Shown here one piece after another: positions 1 through 7,941 of a DNA stretch of 64,000 bases. The position numbers and the translations under genes are program-made. The stretch's first letter is position 1, and each line of letters begins with the position of its first letter. The DNA comes from Ancylobacter amanitiformis (lineage in GTDB: Bacteria > Pseudomonadota > Alphaproteobacteria > Rhizobiales > Xanthobacteraceae), in contig NZ_JAUSVR010000007.1 of the NCBI RefSeq assembly GCF_030814815.1, positions 173,280 to 237,279 of the forward strand. Reading direction: 5' to 3'. The notes below the pieces were generated by a model that had not been told where the DNA came from, ran no database searches, and was given only the letters and a program-made list of their open reading frames with translations.

Positions 1-1779
1 CTCGCTTTCCGTCACCTCGATGCGGAAGGCGCTTTCCACGCCCGGATGCAGGTCCAGCAGGTCCATCAGGCTGCGCTGGAAGGCCGGGTCGGTCAGCGAG
101 CGGGCACCGATATTGGCGGAGACATAGTGGCCGGCGCCGCGCTCGATGAGATGGATCGCCAGATCCACCACATGCCGGCAGACCCAGCTATCGATCCGGC
201 CCATCAGCCCGAGCCGCTGGGCTGCCGGCAGGAATTCCGCCGGCTGGCAATAGGTGCCGTTCTCGTCCACCAGCCGGATCAGCGCCTCATAGCCGAGCGG
301 CCGGAGGTCGGCATCGACGATGGCCTGCAAATGCAGGTGGAAGCGGCCCAGCTCGAAACCGAGCCGGATTCGCTCCGCCCAGCTGAGCCGCTGGCGGGTG
401 TTGCTCACCTTGGGGTCGCCGAGATCGTAGAGCTGCACGCGGTCACGGCCGGATTCCTTGGCGACATAGCAGGCAGTGTCGGCGGCCGCGATCAGGCTGG
501 AGACGGTCTTCGCATTGCCGTTGCCCCGCACAAGGCCGATGCTGAGCCCGAGCGTGAAGGCCCGGCCGCTCACGTGGAACGGACTTTCGCGCACGGTCGT
601 GTTGAGCCGGCGGGCAATGCGCAGCGCATCGCTCTCCTCGATATTGCTGAGCACCAGGGCGAACTCGTCGCCGCCGACCCGCGCCAGCATGTCGTCGCTG
701 CGCAGCTGGGCGCGCAGGACATGGGAGAGCTCGCGCAGCACCTCGTCGGCGGCCGCGTGACCCACGGCATCGTTGACGCCCTTGAAGTGATCGATGTCGA
801 TCATGCCGACCCAGAGACTGCGCGGCTCGCCGTCGCGCAGATACTGGTTGAGCCGCTCCTCCAGCGCGAAGCGGTTGGGCAGACCGGTGAGCAGGTCGCT
901 GCGCGCCTGCATGGCGACGAGGCGGGCGAATTCCGCCAGCGCCTCGCTCTGCTGGCGCAGCTGCTCGCGCATGGTGATCAGTTCGCTCTCGCGCCGCTTC
1001 TGCGCGGTGAGGTCGGCCCAGATGCCGACCGCGCGGCCCGTGCCCATCCGCCGCAGGCTGGCCAGCATCCAGCGCCCGTCGCGCAGGGGCACCTCCGCGT
1101 GATGTTCGCGGGCGTCGAGCAATTGCACGAGAACGTTGTCGGCGATGGCCTCGTCGACCTCGTCCGCGAACATGCCCCGGCGGCGCGCCTCGACGATGCG
1201 TTCGGAAAGTGCGCTGCCCACCGCGAGGTCGACGCCCACCTCGGCGAAGCGGCGGCGCATGCCGTCATTGGCGAGCAGGATGCGGTTCTCGGCATCGAGC
1301 AGCACGAAGCCCTCGCCGACACCGTCGATCGCCTCCAGCAGCTGGGCCTCGGCGGCCTTCAGCCGGGTTATGTCGCTCCACACGCAGATCGTGCCGCCAT
1401 CGGGGGTGCGACTTTCGCGCACCTGCACCCAGCCGCCGTTCTGCAGTGGAATGTCGAAGGGTTTGCCATCGGCCGCCGCATGGTGGCGCATGCGTTCGGC
1501 GATCGCGTCATCGCCTCGCGGCTCACGGGAGGCGCCGTCCGGCACCGAGGCGAGGGCGAAGAAGCTGAGGCCGTGCAGGTCGCCAAGCGGCTCAAGAAGA
1601 GGGAACAGTTCCAGAAAGCGGCGATTATGGGCAACCAGCCGGTCCTGGGCATCGAACAGTGCGAAGCCATCGGCCATGGCGTCGATCGCCGCCATCCACC
1701 GGCTCCGCTCGCGGCCGTCCGCCGTGTCGTCCGCACGCGGCGATCCAGCATATGACCGGTTCGGATGTCCAGTATTCAT
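1..1779 (-). CDS. PAS-PAS-GGDEF-EAL c-di-GMP signalling protein (3' end outside window)
   Basis: Probably makes and/or breaks down cyclic di-GMP in response to a signal sensed by PAS domains. Reading leftward, residues about 31-280 hold two PAS-like segments (AMADGFALFDAQDRLVAHN and AIDGVGEGFVLLDAENRIL). A diguanylate cyclase domain follows with an intact GGDEF motif (RVGGDEFALVLSNI) near residue 367. An EAL domain begins near residue 490 (YEALIRL) and continues past the left edge (AEFLPAAQRLGLMGRIDSWV). No membrane segment is seen in the part present, so it is probably cytoplasmic. The start at 1779 follows a weak GGCGGG; an in-frame ATG at 1833 is an alternative. A long antisense frame covers the same DNA and is not a gene. 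Confidence 0.85.
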   Translation of the reverse strand, partial: MNTGHPNRSYAGSPRADDTADGRERSRWMAAIDAMADGFALFDAQDRLVAHNRRFLELFPLLEPLGDLHGLSFFALASVPDGASREPRGDDAIAERMRHHAAADGKPFDIPLQNGGWVQVRESRTPDGGTICVWSDITRLKAAEAQLLEAIDGVGEGFVLLDAENRILLANDGMRRRFAEVGVDLAVGSALSERIVEARRRGMFADEVDEAIADNVLVQLLDAREHHAEVPLRDGRWMLASLRRMGTGRAVGIWADLTAQKRRESELITMREQLRQQSEALAEFARLVAMQARSDLLTGLPNRFALEERLNQYLRDGEPRSLWVGMIDIDHFKGVNDAVGHAAADEVLRELSHVLRAQLRSDDMLARVGGDEFALVLSNIEESDALRIARRLNTTVRESPFHVSGRAFTLGLSIGLVRGNGNAKTVSSLIAAADTACYVAKESGRDRVQLYDLGDPKVSNTRQRLSWAERIRLGFELGRFHLHLQAIVDADLRPLGYEALIRLVDENGTYCQPAEFLPAAQRLGLMGRIDSWVCRHVVDLAIHLIERGAGHYVSANIGARSLTDPAFQRSLMDLLDLHPGVESAFRIEVTESE

Positions 1780-1996
1780 TATACCCGCCTTGGTCCGCCC
1801 ACCCTCTACCTCGCATGTCGTATTCAGCAACATGGCGAGACATTATCCGTTCACCCAGGGATACAAGCACCCAGCGTTCACGCGGCCGTGCATTTCAGTA
1901 TTATTCTGCGGCAGGAGCAAGCCATCAACCATAAATGATTTGAAAATAAGTCAATAACGTTTCCAGTTTCAAAGTATCAGGCAGGAGGATGTGCGG

Positions 1997-2152
1997 ATGA
2001 GGGCGGAGGACGGCCTTCGGCGCGGGTGGGCGCGCTGGGCGATGATCGGCGCTGGCGCCGTGGCGGTCGCCGCGACGATCGGCCTGTGGGCGCGTCACGG
2101 TGCCGCCGTTTTCTTCGACATGGTGACGGCCGGCTTCGCCTATTGCTTCTGA
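1997..2152 (+). CDS. small single-pass membrane protein, 51 residues
   Basis: The frame begins at ATG 1997, eight bases after a strong AGGAGG, and encodes 51 residues ending in FAYCF. The basic N-terminus (MRAEDGLRRGWARWAM) is followed by a hydrophobic helix of about 20 residues (IGAGAVAVAATIGLWA) and a second hydrophobic patch. It lies 39 bases before the SCO gene on the same strand, so the two are probably co-transcribed and it may help in copper delivery or cytochrome oxidase assembly. I do not recognise a named family. Confidence 0.6.
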   Translation: MRAEDGLRRGWARWAMIGAGAVAVAATIGLWARHGAAVFFDMVTAGFAYCF

Positions 2153-2191
2153 GGTGCCGCCGTCCCGCGCTCCCGTGAGGTCTCGCCCGTC

Positions 2192-2782
2192 ATGATGCAA
2201 CGCCGTGTTCTCGTGCTTCTCGCTGTCTTCGTCATCGGTGCCGTGGCGATGGTGGCGGGCGCTCTGGCTCTGCTGCCGCGCGGTGCCGCGCCGGTGGCGA
2301 GCGCCAGTGGCGTTGGCGGGCCGTTCCAGCTGGTCGACCAGGACGGTCGCGCCGTGACGCAGGCCGATTTCGCGGGCGAGCCATTTCTCGTGTTCTTCGG
2401 CTTCACCCATTGCCCCGATGTGTGCCCGACGGCGCTCTACGACCTGTCGCAGTTGTTCGAGGCGTTGGGGCCGGATGCCGACAAGGTTCGCGGCCTGTTT
2501 GTGACCGTCGATCCCGAGCGCGACACGCCTGACGTGATGAAGTCCTATCTCGGCAGCTTCGATGCCCGCATCCGCGGCCTTTCGGGATCGCCCGAGCAGG
2601 TTGCGGCGATCATCCGCGCCTACCGCGTCTATGCCAAGAAAGTGCCGACCAGCGACGGCGACTACACGATGGACCACACCGCCATCGTCTATCTCATGGG
2701 CAAGGACGGCAGCTTCATCGCGCCGTTCAACCTCAAGCGCCCCCCCGAGGAGGCGGCCGCCGACCTGCGGCGCTATCTCTAG
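2192..2782 (+). CDS. SCO1/SenC/PrrC family copper chaperone
   Basis: Membrane-anchored thioredoxin-fold protein expected to deliver copper to the CuA centre of cytochrome c oxidase. Residues about 4-25 form a single N-terminal membrane anchor (VLVLLAVFVIGAVAMVAGALAL). The copper-binding CPDVC motif (Cys74, Cys78) sits in FGFTHCPDVCPTAL, and the third ligand is His162 in MDHTAIVYLM. The length of 196 residues is normal for the family. The 3' end overlaps by about 50 bases the convergent end of the disrupted glycosyltransferase gene. The target oxidase genes lie near 42-48 kb. Confidence 0.93.
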   Translation: MMQRRVLVLLAVFVIGAVAMVAGALALLPRGAAPVASASGVGGPFQLVDQDGRAVTQADFAGEPFLVFFGFTHCPDVCPTALYDLSQLFEALGPDADKVRGLFVTVDPERDTPDVMKSYLGSFDARIRGLSGSPEQVAAIIRAYRVYAKKVPTSDGDYTMDHTAIVYLMGKDGSFIAPFNLKRPPEEAAADLRRYL

Positions 2783-3236
2783 GGCGCTTTCGAGCGAGGT
2801 GCAGGCGCCGGCGCGGCAGCCGCGCCAGCCCGTGATCGGTCTTCTCCCAGAGCTGCGGATCGGTAACGAGCTGGATCGCCGCGCGCCAGGCCGCCAGCGA
2901 CATCATCAGCCAATAGGCCGGCACCAGCGGCAGCACGCGCCAGAGGCCGCTCAGCCGCCGCCGCCGCATGCCGATGGCGGTGCAGAGCAGGGCGCTCGAA
3001 TAGCCGATTCCGAACACCCCGATGCCCAGCCCCTCGACCGCGACCCGCGAAAGCTCGTCGGGATGCGGGCGGCCGAAGGCGAGGTCGCCGATGAGCACGG
3101 CGAGGAAGAAGGGGTGCACCAGCGCCGCCGCCAGCCCGCCGCCCATGAGGCAGACGAAGGCCGCGCCGCCGCCGGGCCCCGCCTCGCGCAGCAGGGCGAA
3201 CGGGCGGCGCCCATGCACCAGCAGGGTCTGCATCCA
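2733..3236 (-). pseudogene. 3' fragment of a glycosyltransferase gene split by the integrated element
   Basis: This piece encodes the C-terminal 167 residues of a family 2 glycosyltransferase, beginning at the W-M-Q-T of the attachment core. It has three or four membrane helices (AAFVCLMGGGLAAALVHPFF, LGIGVFGIGYSSALLCTA, WRVLPLVPAYWLMMSLAAW) and the sequence WEKTDHGLAR, common near the end of such enzymes. The catalytic half is at 17713-19143. Joining the two at the 12-bp core restores one frame of about 640 residues. The open frame runs a little into the element (to 3263), but no proper start is evident, so this piece is probably not expressed as a functional protein. Confidence 0.85.
3225..3236. 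other. left attachment core (attL)
   Basis: GGTCTGCATCCA, identical to 17713-17724. It encodes W-M-Q-T on the minus strand of the host glycosyltransferase. It lies about 120 bases before the integrase start, the usual position for an attachment site. The element side continues with CCTCTTGCAGC, which is related to the inverted arm at the other end. Confidence 0.85.
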
Positions 3237-3354
3237 CCTCTTGCAGCAAGGGAATATTCTCAAGCAGCATCAAAACGCTAGCGTTTCCCGTGGCTTCCGT
3301 CAAGCTCGACTGCTATGGGAATGTGCTCAGGGAATGGCTGGTCGACGGTGGCTG

Positions 3355-5091
3355 ATGAAGGGCCTATCCAAGCGCAAAGGCTCCGATAACTGGCAGGGGT
3401 GGTTCCGCATCCCAGAGGCGCTTTGGAAGCGGCGAGGGGACCTTGTTGCCCTGGGCGTGGCCGATCTCGGGAAAAGTCAGGAGTTCAGAAAGTCCCTTGA
3501 GTCCGGTGACCGTGAAGAAGCGGCGCGGCGCTACCGGCTGGCACTTGATGCCTGGGACCGGAAGATGGACGCGTGGACAACGCTCCTCGCCAACGGCCCC
3601 ACGAAGCTCACCCATAGGCAACGGGTGGCGCTTGCGGCGGACTATGCGAGGGCATTCCTCGCCCGGCACGAAGACGAGCCCTTTGACGCACCAGCTTCGC
3701 CTCGCATCCCCCACGTGCCCCACGATGGCGACAGGCGGGCGTCTGCCGTCTCCCGGTTGCCGGCCGATGAGCGACGCACGTTTCTGGCGGACCTGAAGGC
3801 CTATCGGGAGGCCAGAGAGGAGGCGGAGCGCGGGCACCGGGCGGTTGCCTTGGTTGACGCCTATCCCGTCCTACGCGCCAACCTTGGGCCGGACTTCGCG
3901 TCGGCGCTGGAGTCTATGCACGGGGCGGACACCACGACAGTCCTCGGGGCTCAAGGGCTCCATGTCGACGCGGAGACGCGGCGGCTGATGAACCTTGAGA
4001 TGACCAGCCTCATGGGAGAGGTCCAGCGCGGCCTTGAGGCGAGGCGTGACGGCGACTATCGGCCGGTGGAGCGGCTCGGGGCGGCGCCCACCTTCAGCCC
4101 GCCAGTGCCAGCCCCAAGCCCGGCGCCCATCCTCACGTTGGAGGCCTTGCTAGACCACAAAGCCACCACTCGAACCATCAAAGCCAAGACGGTGGGGCGC
4201 ACTCGGTCTCACCTCAGGAAGTTCGCCGCGTTCATCGGACATGACGACGCCCGCAAAGTCACCAAGGATGATGTCCGGCGGTGGCGTGATGCTCTCATTA
4301 GCGGTGGCGAGTTGGCGACACACACCATCTCCGAAAGATATCTCTCCTCGCTCAGTTCGGTGCTTGAGCATGGCGTGAGGGAGTTCGACCTGCCTGCCAA
4401 CGTGGCGACAGGCATTAAGGACAATCGCAAGGTCGCCACGAAGGGGGCGAGGGAATATTCACCAGAGCAAGCCACCGAGATACTCACGGCAACCTTCCAA
4501 GGCTCCACCAAGGACATCTCGGCGCCGCACCGCAGGGCCATCTTCTGGGTTCCGTGGATCATGGCCTATACGGGTCTCAGGGTCCGCGAGGTAACGCAGT
4601 TCCGGGCGAGGCACCTCAAGGAAGACAACGGGACCCCCTATCTCCTCATCACGCCAGAGGACGGCAGCACAAAGAGCGGGAAGGCGTGGATGGTCGGAAT
4701 TCACCAGCACCTTATCGACCTGGGCTTGCTGGAGTTCTTGAAGTCGCTCCGTGGCGGACCAGCGTTCTATGAGCCCTATCCTAGCGGGACCAACCTCAAG
4801 GCTCTGGAGGGACGGCACCGGGCTGAAGACGCGGCCGTGAGGGTCGGCAACTGGGTCACTGATGAGGTCGGCATCGTGGCGCCGCTAGGTCGCCCTAACC
4901 ATGCGTGGCGCCATCTGTTCACAACCAGAAGCCGCCAGTTCGACATGAGCAAAGAGGCGAGGGATTTTATGATGGGCAGCGGGGCGGGTGATGCGCGGGA
5001 AGGCTATGGCGATTGGCCACCGGAGAGGTTGGCGAAGGAGATTAACAAGCTGCCCCGCTTTCCGGTGAAGGACACGGGGTGGCGGCCTTGA
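3355..5091 (+). CDS. int: tyrosine recombinase / phage integrase
   Basis: Site-specific recombinase expected to insert and excise this element at the 12-bp core. The N-terminal part (KRKGSDNWQGWFRIPEAL) resembles the arm-binding region of phage integrases. A SAM-like core-binding domain follows (ILTLEALLDHKATTRTIKAKT...). The C-terminal catalytic domain carries the first arginine in MAYTGLRVREVTQFRARHL and the HxxR box in PNHAWRHLFTTRSRQF. A tyrosine nucleophile is likely in the GYGDWPPER tail. ATG 3355 follows GGTGG; an in-frame ATG at 3334 is an alternative. With 578 residues it is longer than minimal integrases, as in other long proteobacterial forms. Confidence 0.9.
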   Translation: MKGLSKRKGSDNWQGWFRIPEALWKRRGDLVALGVADLGKSQEFRKSLESGDREEAARRYRLALDAWDRKMDAWTTLLANGPTKLTHRQRVALAADYARAFLARHEDEPFDAPASPRIPHVPHDGDRRASAVSRLPADERRTFLADLKAYREAREEAERGHRAVALVDAYPVLRANLGPDFASALESMHGADTTTVLGAQGLHVDAETRRLMNLEMTSLMGEVQRGLEARRDGDYRPVERLGAAPTFSPPVPAPSPAPILTLEALLDHKATTRTIKAKTVGRTRSHLRKFAAFIGHDDARKVTKDDVRRWRDALISGGELATHTISERYLSSLSSVLEHGVREFDLPANVATGIKDNRKVATKGAREYSPEQATEILTATFQGSTKDISAPHRRAIFWVPWIMAYTGLRVREVTQFRARHLKEDNGTPYLLITPEDGSTKSGKAWMVGIHQHLIDLGLLEFLKSLRGGPAFYEPYPSGTNLKALEGRHRAEDAAVRVGNWVTDEVGIVAPLGRPNHAWRHLFTTRSRQFDMSKEARDFMMGSGAGDAREGYGDWPPERLAKEINKLPRFPVKDTGWRP

Positions 5092-5249
5092 GCCGCATAG
5101 AGTCCGCGCCGGCATGCGCAGGGTTGAATGTGGGCGAGGAAAGGTCTATGATAGAAACATCGAGTAATTTTATATAGCGCATATTCGTATTGTTTAGCTT
5201 GTGTCTATATTGAATTTTTTAGTTCTTAACAATAGGGAACGTAACTCTT

Positions 5250-5459
5250 ATGTCAAACTTTAAAATAATGGCTATAAACAATCTTCTGAGTGTTATGTCT
5301 GAAATCCGATTTCAGCGAAGCCTTCTGGCTAGTGGAAAACTGCGGACTGGTGAATACGCACCAAAATTTCGAGATACAACTATTGATGACATTATCGAAT
5401 TGGACAGCCGGTTAAGAGAGTATCACGCGGAAGTCATAAAGTTGGGCGCCAATCGCTAA
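5250..5459 (+). CDS. small AT-rich protein of unknown function, 69 residues
   Basis: The frame starts at ATG 5250, about nine bases after AGGGAA, and encodes MSNFKIMAINNLLSVMSEIRF... ending in YHAEVIKLGANR. It is predicted helical and soluble with no recognised domain. The gene and its upstream region (5150-5250) are clearly more AT-rich than the rest of the element, which suggests a separate acquisition. It sits between the integrase and the serine recombinase. I do not recognise the family; a regulator or small cargo protein is possible. Confidence 0.5.
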   Translation: MSNFKIMAINNLLSVMSEIRFQRSLLASGKLRTGEYAPKFRDTTIDDIIELDSRLREYHAEVIKLGANR

Positions 5460-5629
5460 GCTGCGTGTCCTGGCGGGCTTTCGCTAACATCATAGTCGGG
5501 CGCGTCCTACCTTATGTCGGATGCCCTAACTCCCCCTGCGGCGGGCGCTCGATCTCTCGTGGCGCTGCGGCGTTTTGCGGTGGGGCAATGCGATCCATTG
5601 GCCCCGGATCGGATTGGCGTCCCTATGTT

Positions 5630-6247
5630 TCACGCCTCGCCCTCCCGCTTGGCCAACCTCGACAGGGTGCTCCGGGACGCTCCCGTGGCGGCGATGATGC
5701 TGGACCAGCTCTGACCCGCCTTGAGCATCTTCTGGATGGCGGCATTGCGCTGCGTATCCTCAGGGCGCCCCTTGTACCGGCCTTCGGTCTTGGCCTTCAC
5801 GATGCCCTGCGCCTGTCTCCTGCGCCGGTCCTCATAGTCCTTGCGCGCAATTGCCGCGAGCATATCCAGCATCATCCCGTTGAGTGCGTCCAGCATGCGG
5901 GCCGTGAAGTCGTCCCCTTGGTTCGTCATCATCATGTGCGACGTGGGGAGGTCCAGCGCTACCACCCTCACGCGGCGCTGGCGGATTTCGTCCTTGAGCC
6001 GCTCCCAGTCGGTGGCGTTGAGCCGAGACAAGCGGTCCACCTGCTCAATGAGGAGGATGTCGCCCGGCTGGCAGTCCCCCAGCAAGCGGAACAGCTCGGG
6101 GCGGGCGAGGCTGGCACCGCTCTCGTTCTCCACGTAGGTGGCGGCGATCTTCAAGCGCCGCTCCTTGGCGAAGGCTTCAAGGTCTGCCTTGGCGCGGCTG
6201 GCGTCTTGCTCTCGGGTGCTGGCGCGAAGATAGGCTCTTACGAACAT
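5630..6247 (-). CDS. serine recombinase (resolvase/invertase family)
   Basis: Catalyses DNA strand exchange through a serine nucleophile, here Ser10 in YLRASTREQDA. The catalytic domain continues with ENESGASLARPELFRLL and LLIEQVDRLSRL, typical of the resolvase fold. The C-terminus (KTEGRYKGRPEDTQRNAAI...SWSSIIAATGASRSTLSRLAKR) is a Hin-like helix-turn-helix that binds the crossover site. The length of 205 residues is normal for a small resolvase. The start at 6247 is chosen because it opens directly into the first beta-strand; an upstream in-frame start at 6319 would add 24 residues not typical of the family. It may resolve dimers, invert DNA or provide a second mobilisation route beside the tyrosine integrase. 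Confidence 0.9.
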   Translation of the reverse strand: MFVRAYLRASTREQDASRAKADLEAFAKERRLKIAATYVENESGASLARPELFRLLGDCQPGDILLIEQVDRLSRLNATDWERLKDEIRQRRVRVVALDLPTSHMMMTNQGDDFTARMLDALNGMMLDMLAAIARKDYEDRRRRQAQGIVKAKTEGRYKGRPEDTQRNAAIQKMLKAGQSWSSIIAATGASRSTLSRLAKREGEA

Positions 6248-6319
6248 GGCGATAGAGACCTTGGGTTGATCGAGCCTCAGGCACAGGCCCTCAGTTCGTT
6301 TTGCATGGTCTGATATCAT

Positions 6320-7272
6320 TCGGTTCGCTATGGGTTGTCAAGGGGCATTTATCGAACCGTCCGCAGACCAGTTCGTAAAGGGCATACCCAAATGGTCATA
6401 GCTTGGTGAGGCGGAGGCACCGTCTCCTCCCCGCCATGGACCTGATGCCCAGACCAGAGCCCCGAGACACTGACCCAAGGCCCGACCCCGAGGCACTGAC
6501 CCCGAAGATGACCGCGCGGGAGGGGTGCCCCGGTGTCTGCTGCGGGGCCGGGCACTGTGATCGAGGACGGAGCCAGATGCCCCTGGGGGTGGAGGGGGGG
6601 AAGCCCTGCGTCGCCACGTTCTCTCGATGTGTCGCGTGATCGACCCCTAGGGTATCCGGGAGGATGGGCTTCAAGCGGACTGGGAGGCGGAGGGAGAGGC
6701 CACGCCTTCATCCCCAGCGACCTCAAGTCCCCCACGATAAGCCGGACATGGAGCCCCGCGCGGGGCCGGACGTGGTGCCAAACTCAAGGCATGCGGCCTC
6801 ATGGCATGGACCCCTTGGACATCTGGGAGGAGCATCAGGCCGTGCTTGGAGGCGAGGCATCAGGGCTGCGTGAGGCGAGGCATCTGGGGTGGGACAGGGG
6901 GCGCGAGGCATGACAGGAGGGCGGGCAGGAGGCGCGAGGCGGGCGTCTGTCGTCAAGGTAACTGGGAGGGGAGGGCTTGGAGTGTCTGGGGAGGGTTAGG
7001 CTCCGCCTCATCACCCATGGCTTGATGGCCTGCCTTGAGCCCCATCTGTTCGGTGAAGGCTTCATGGTCACCTTGAGCATTAATGCCTCCTCCCGCCCCG
7101 CCTCTCCTCCAGTCTACCGAAGGTATGGCATCAAGGCGCCACTGAGGATGATGGGTCTGAGGCTAATCGCTCTAAGTCTCGGGGCATATTGCCGGGCTTA
7201 GAGCCACCTTCTTGAGAGGGCAGGGAGGGACACATGGAGACCAATAGTGGCCACTTCCCCCGAGAGGCGGAC
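6320..7272. other. about 950-bp non-coding, purine-biased region with short repeats
   Basis: No frame here looks like a protein: all six are short, biased and lack domains. The plus strand is rich in G and A runs. It contains two near-identical 17-bp copies of CCCCGAGACACTGACCC (6460-6476 and 6486-6502). It also has two exact copies of GAGGCGAGGCATC (6849-6861, 6872-6884), with variants GCGCGAGGCAT near 6901 and GGCGCGAGGCGGG near 6930. It may be decayed DNA, a replication or packaging site, or a structured RNA; the sequence alone does not decide. Confidence 0.5.
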
Positions 7273-7905
7273 TTATCGCCCGCCCCGATGCACGTCCGTT
7301 TCGATGGTGATGATGTCGTGGTGCTCGGGAACTTCACCCGCCTTTAGGTCGACTCCATGGTTCGGGTGATAGTCCCCGGCTGCTCTCTGCATCCCTGTTC
7401 GCACCAGTTCGGCCTGCCAGAACTCCTTGAAGGGGCCACGCTCCAAGCGTTCACCCATGCTGCGGACACGCGCCCACCACCTGCCGCTTCGGTCCTGATG
7501 CACGCCCGTGCGGCCCGACTTGTTGCGGACATTGCGCCGCTGGTTCCGTGCGTTCTCCTCTGGCGTCGCCTCTCGAAGATTCTCCCAGCGGTTGTTGCTG
7601 GTATCGTGGTCTATATGGTCGATGTGGTGAGCGGGCCAAGCACCCGTTTGCATCAGCCAGATGAGGCGGTGCACCCAGATGAATTTGCCGGCGATGTTAA
7701 CCTTTCGGTATCCGGCAGGGTGGTCGCTCCCGGCAGGCTTACCTGCCCACAAGGCGTTTCTGCTAGCCCAAGCCCCATCCGTCTTGAACCACTTTCGGTC
7801 TCGCCATCGCCACGTCAGTACGCCCGTGTCGGGATCGTATTCCAGAAGCTCCCGCGCGATGTCGGCCGTAAGCTCGGGGGTGGCGAGGCGCGTTGCCTCA
7901 CTCAT
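7273..7905 (-). CDS. HNH homing-type endonuclease with AP2-like DNA-binding tail
   Basis: Predicted free-standing HNH endonuclease of the phage type. The central segment VHRLIWLMQTGAWPAHHIDHIDHDTSNNRWENLREATPEENARN (residues about 79-121) is a clear HNH_3 motif with the HIDH box and the NRWENLR helix. It is followed by NKSGRTGVHQDRSGRWWARV, the AP2/ERF-like beta-sheet that often follows HNH in these proteins and binds DNA. The start at 7905 has AGGAGA nearby. Such enzymes usually spread themselves between phages, or help packaging in some phage groups when next to terminase, which is absent here. Confidence 0.88.
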   Translation of the reverse strand: MSEATRLATPELTADIARELLEYDPDTGVLTWRWRDRKWFKTDGAWASRNALWAGKPAGSDHPAGYRKVNIAGKFIWVHRLIWLMQTGAWPAHHIDHIDHDTSNNRWENLREATPEENARNQRRNVRNKSGRTGVHQDRSGRWWARVRSMGERLERGPFKEFWQAELVRTGMQRAAGDYHPNHGVDLKAGEVPEHHDIITIETDVHRGGR

Positions 7906-7941
7906 TGCATTCTCCTTCTCGATTGACTTGGGGTGTCGGCC

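Noticed and set aside
46..1755. Long plus-strand open frame of 569 codons
   Set aside because: It is antisense to the PAS-GGDEF-EAL gene, which has intact family motifs. The plus frame has only biased His/Ala/Gly/Glu-rich sequence, as expected from a GC-rich shadow.
3225..3236. Attachment site as a tRNA 3' end
   Set aside because: The core lies within a glycosyltransferase codon series (WMQT) and no tRNA fold is present at either junction.
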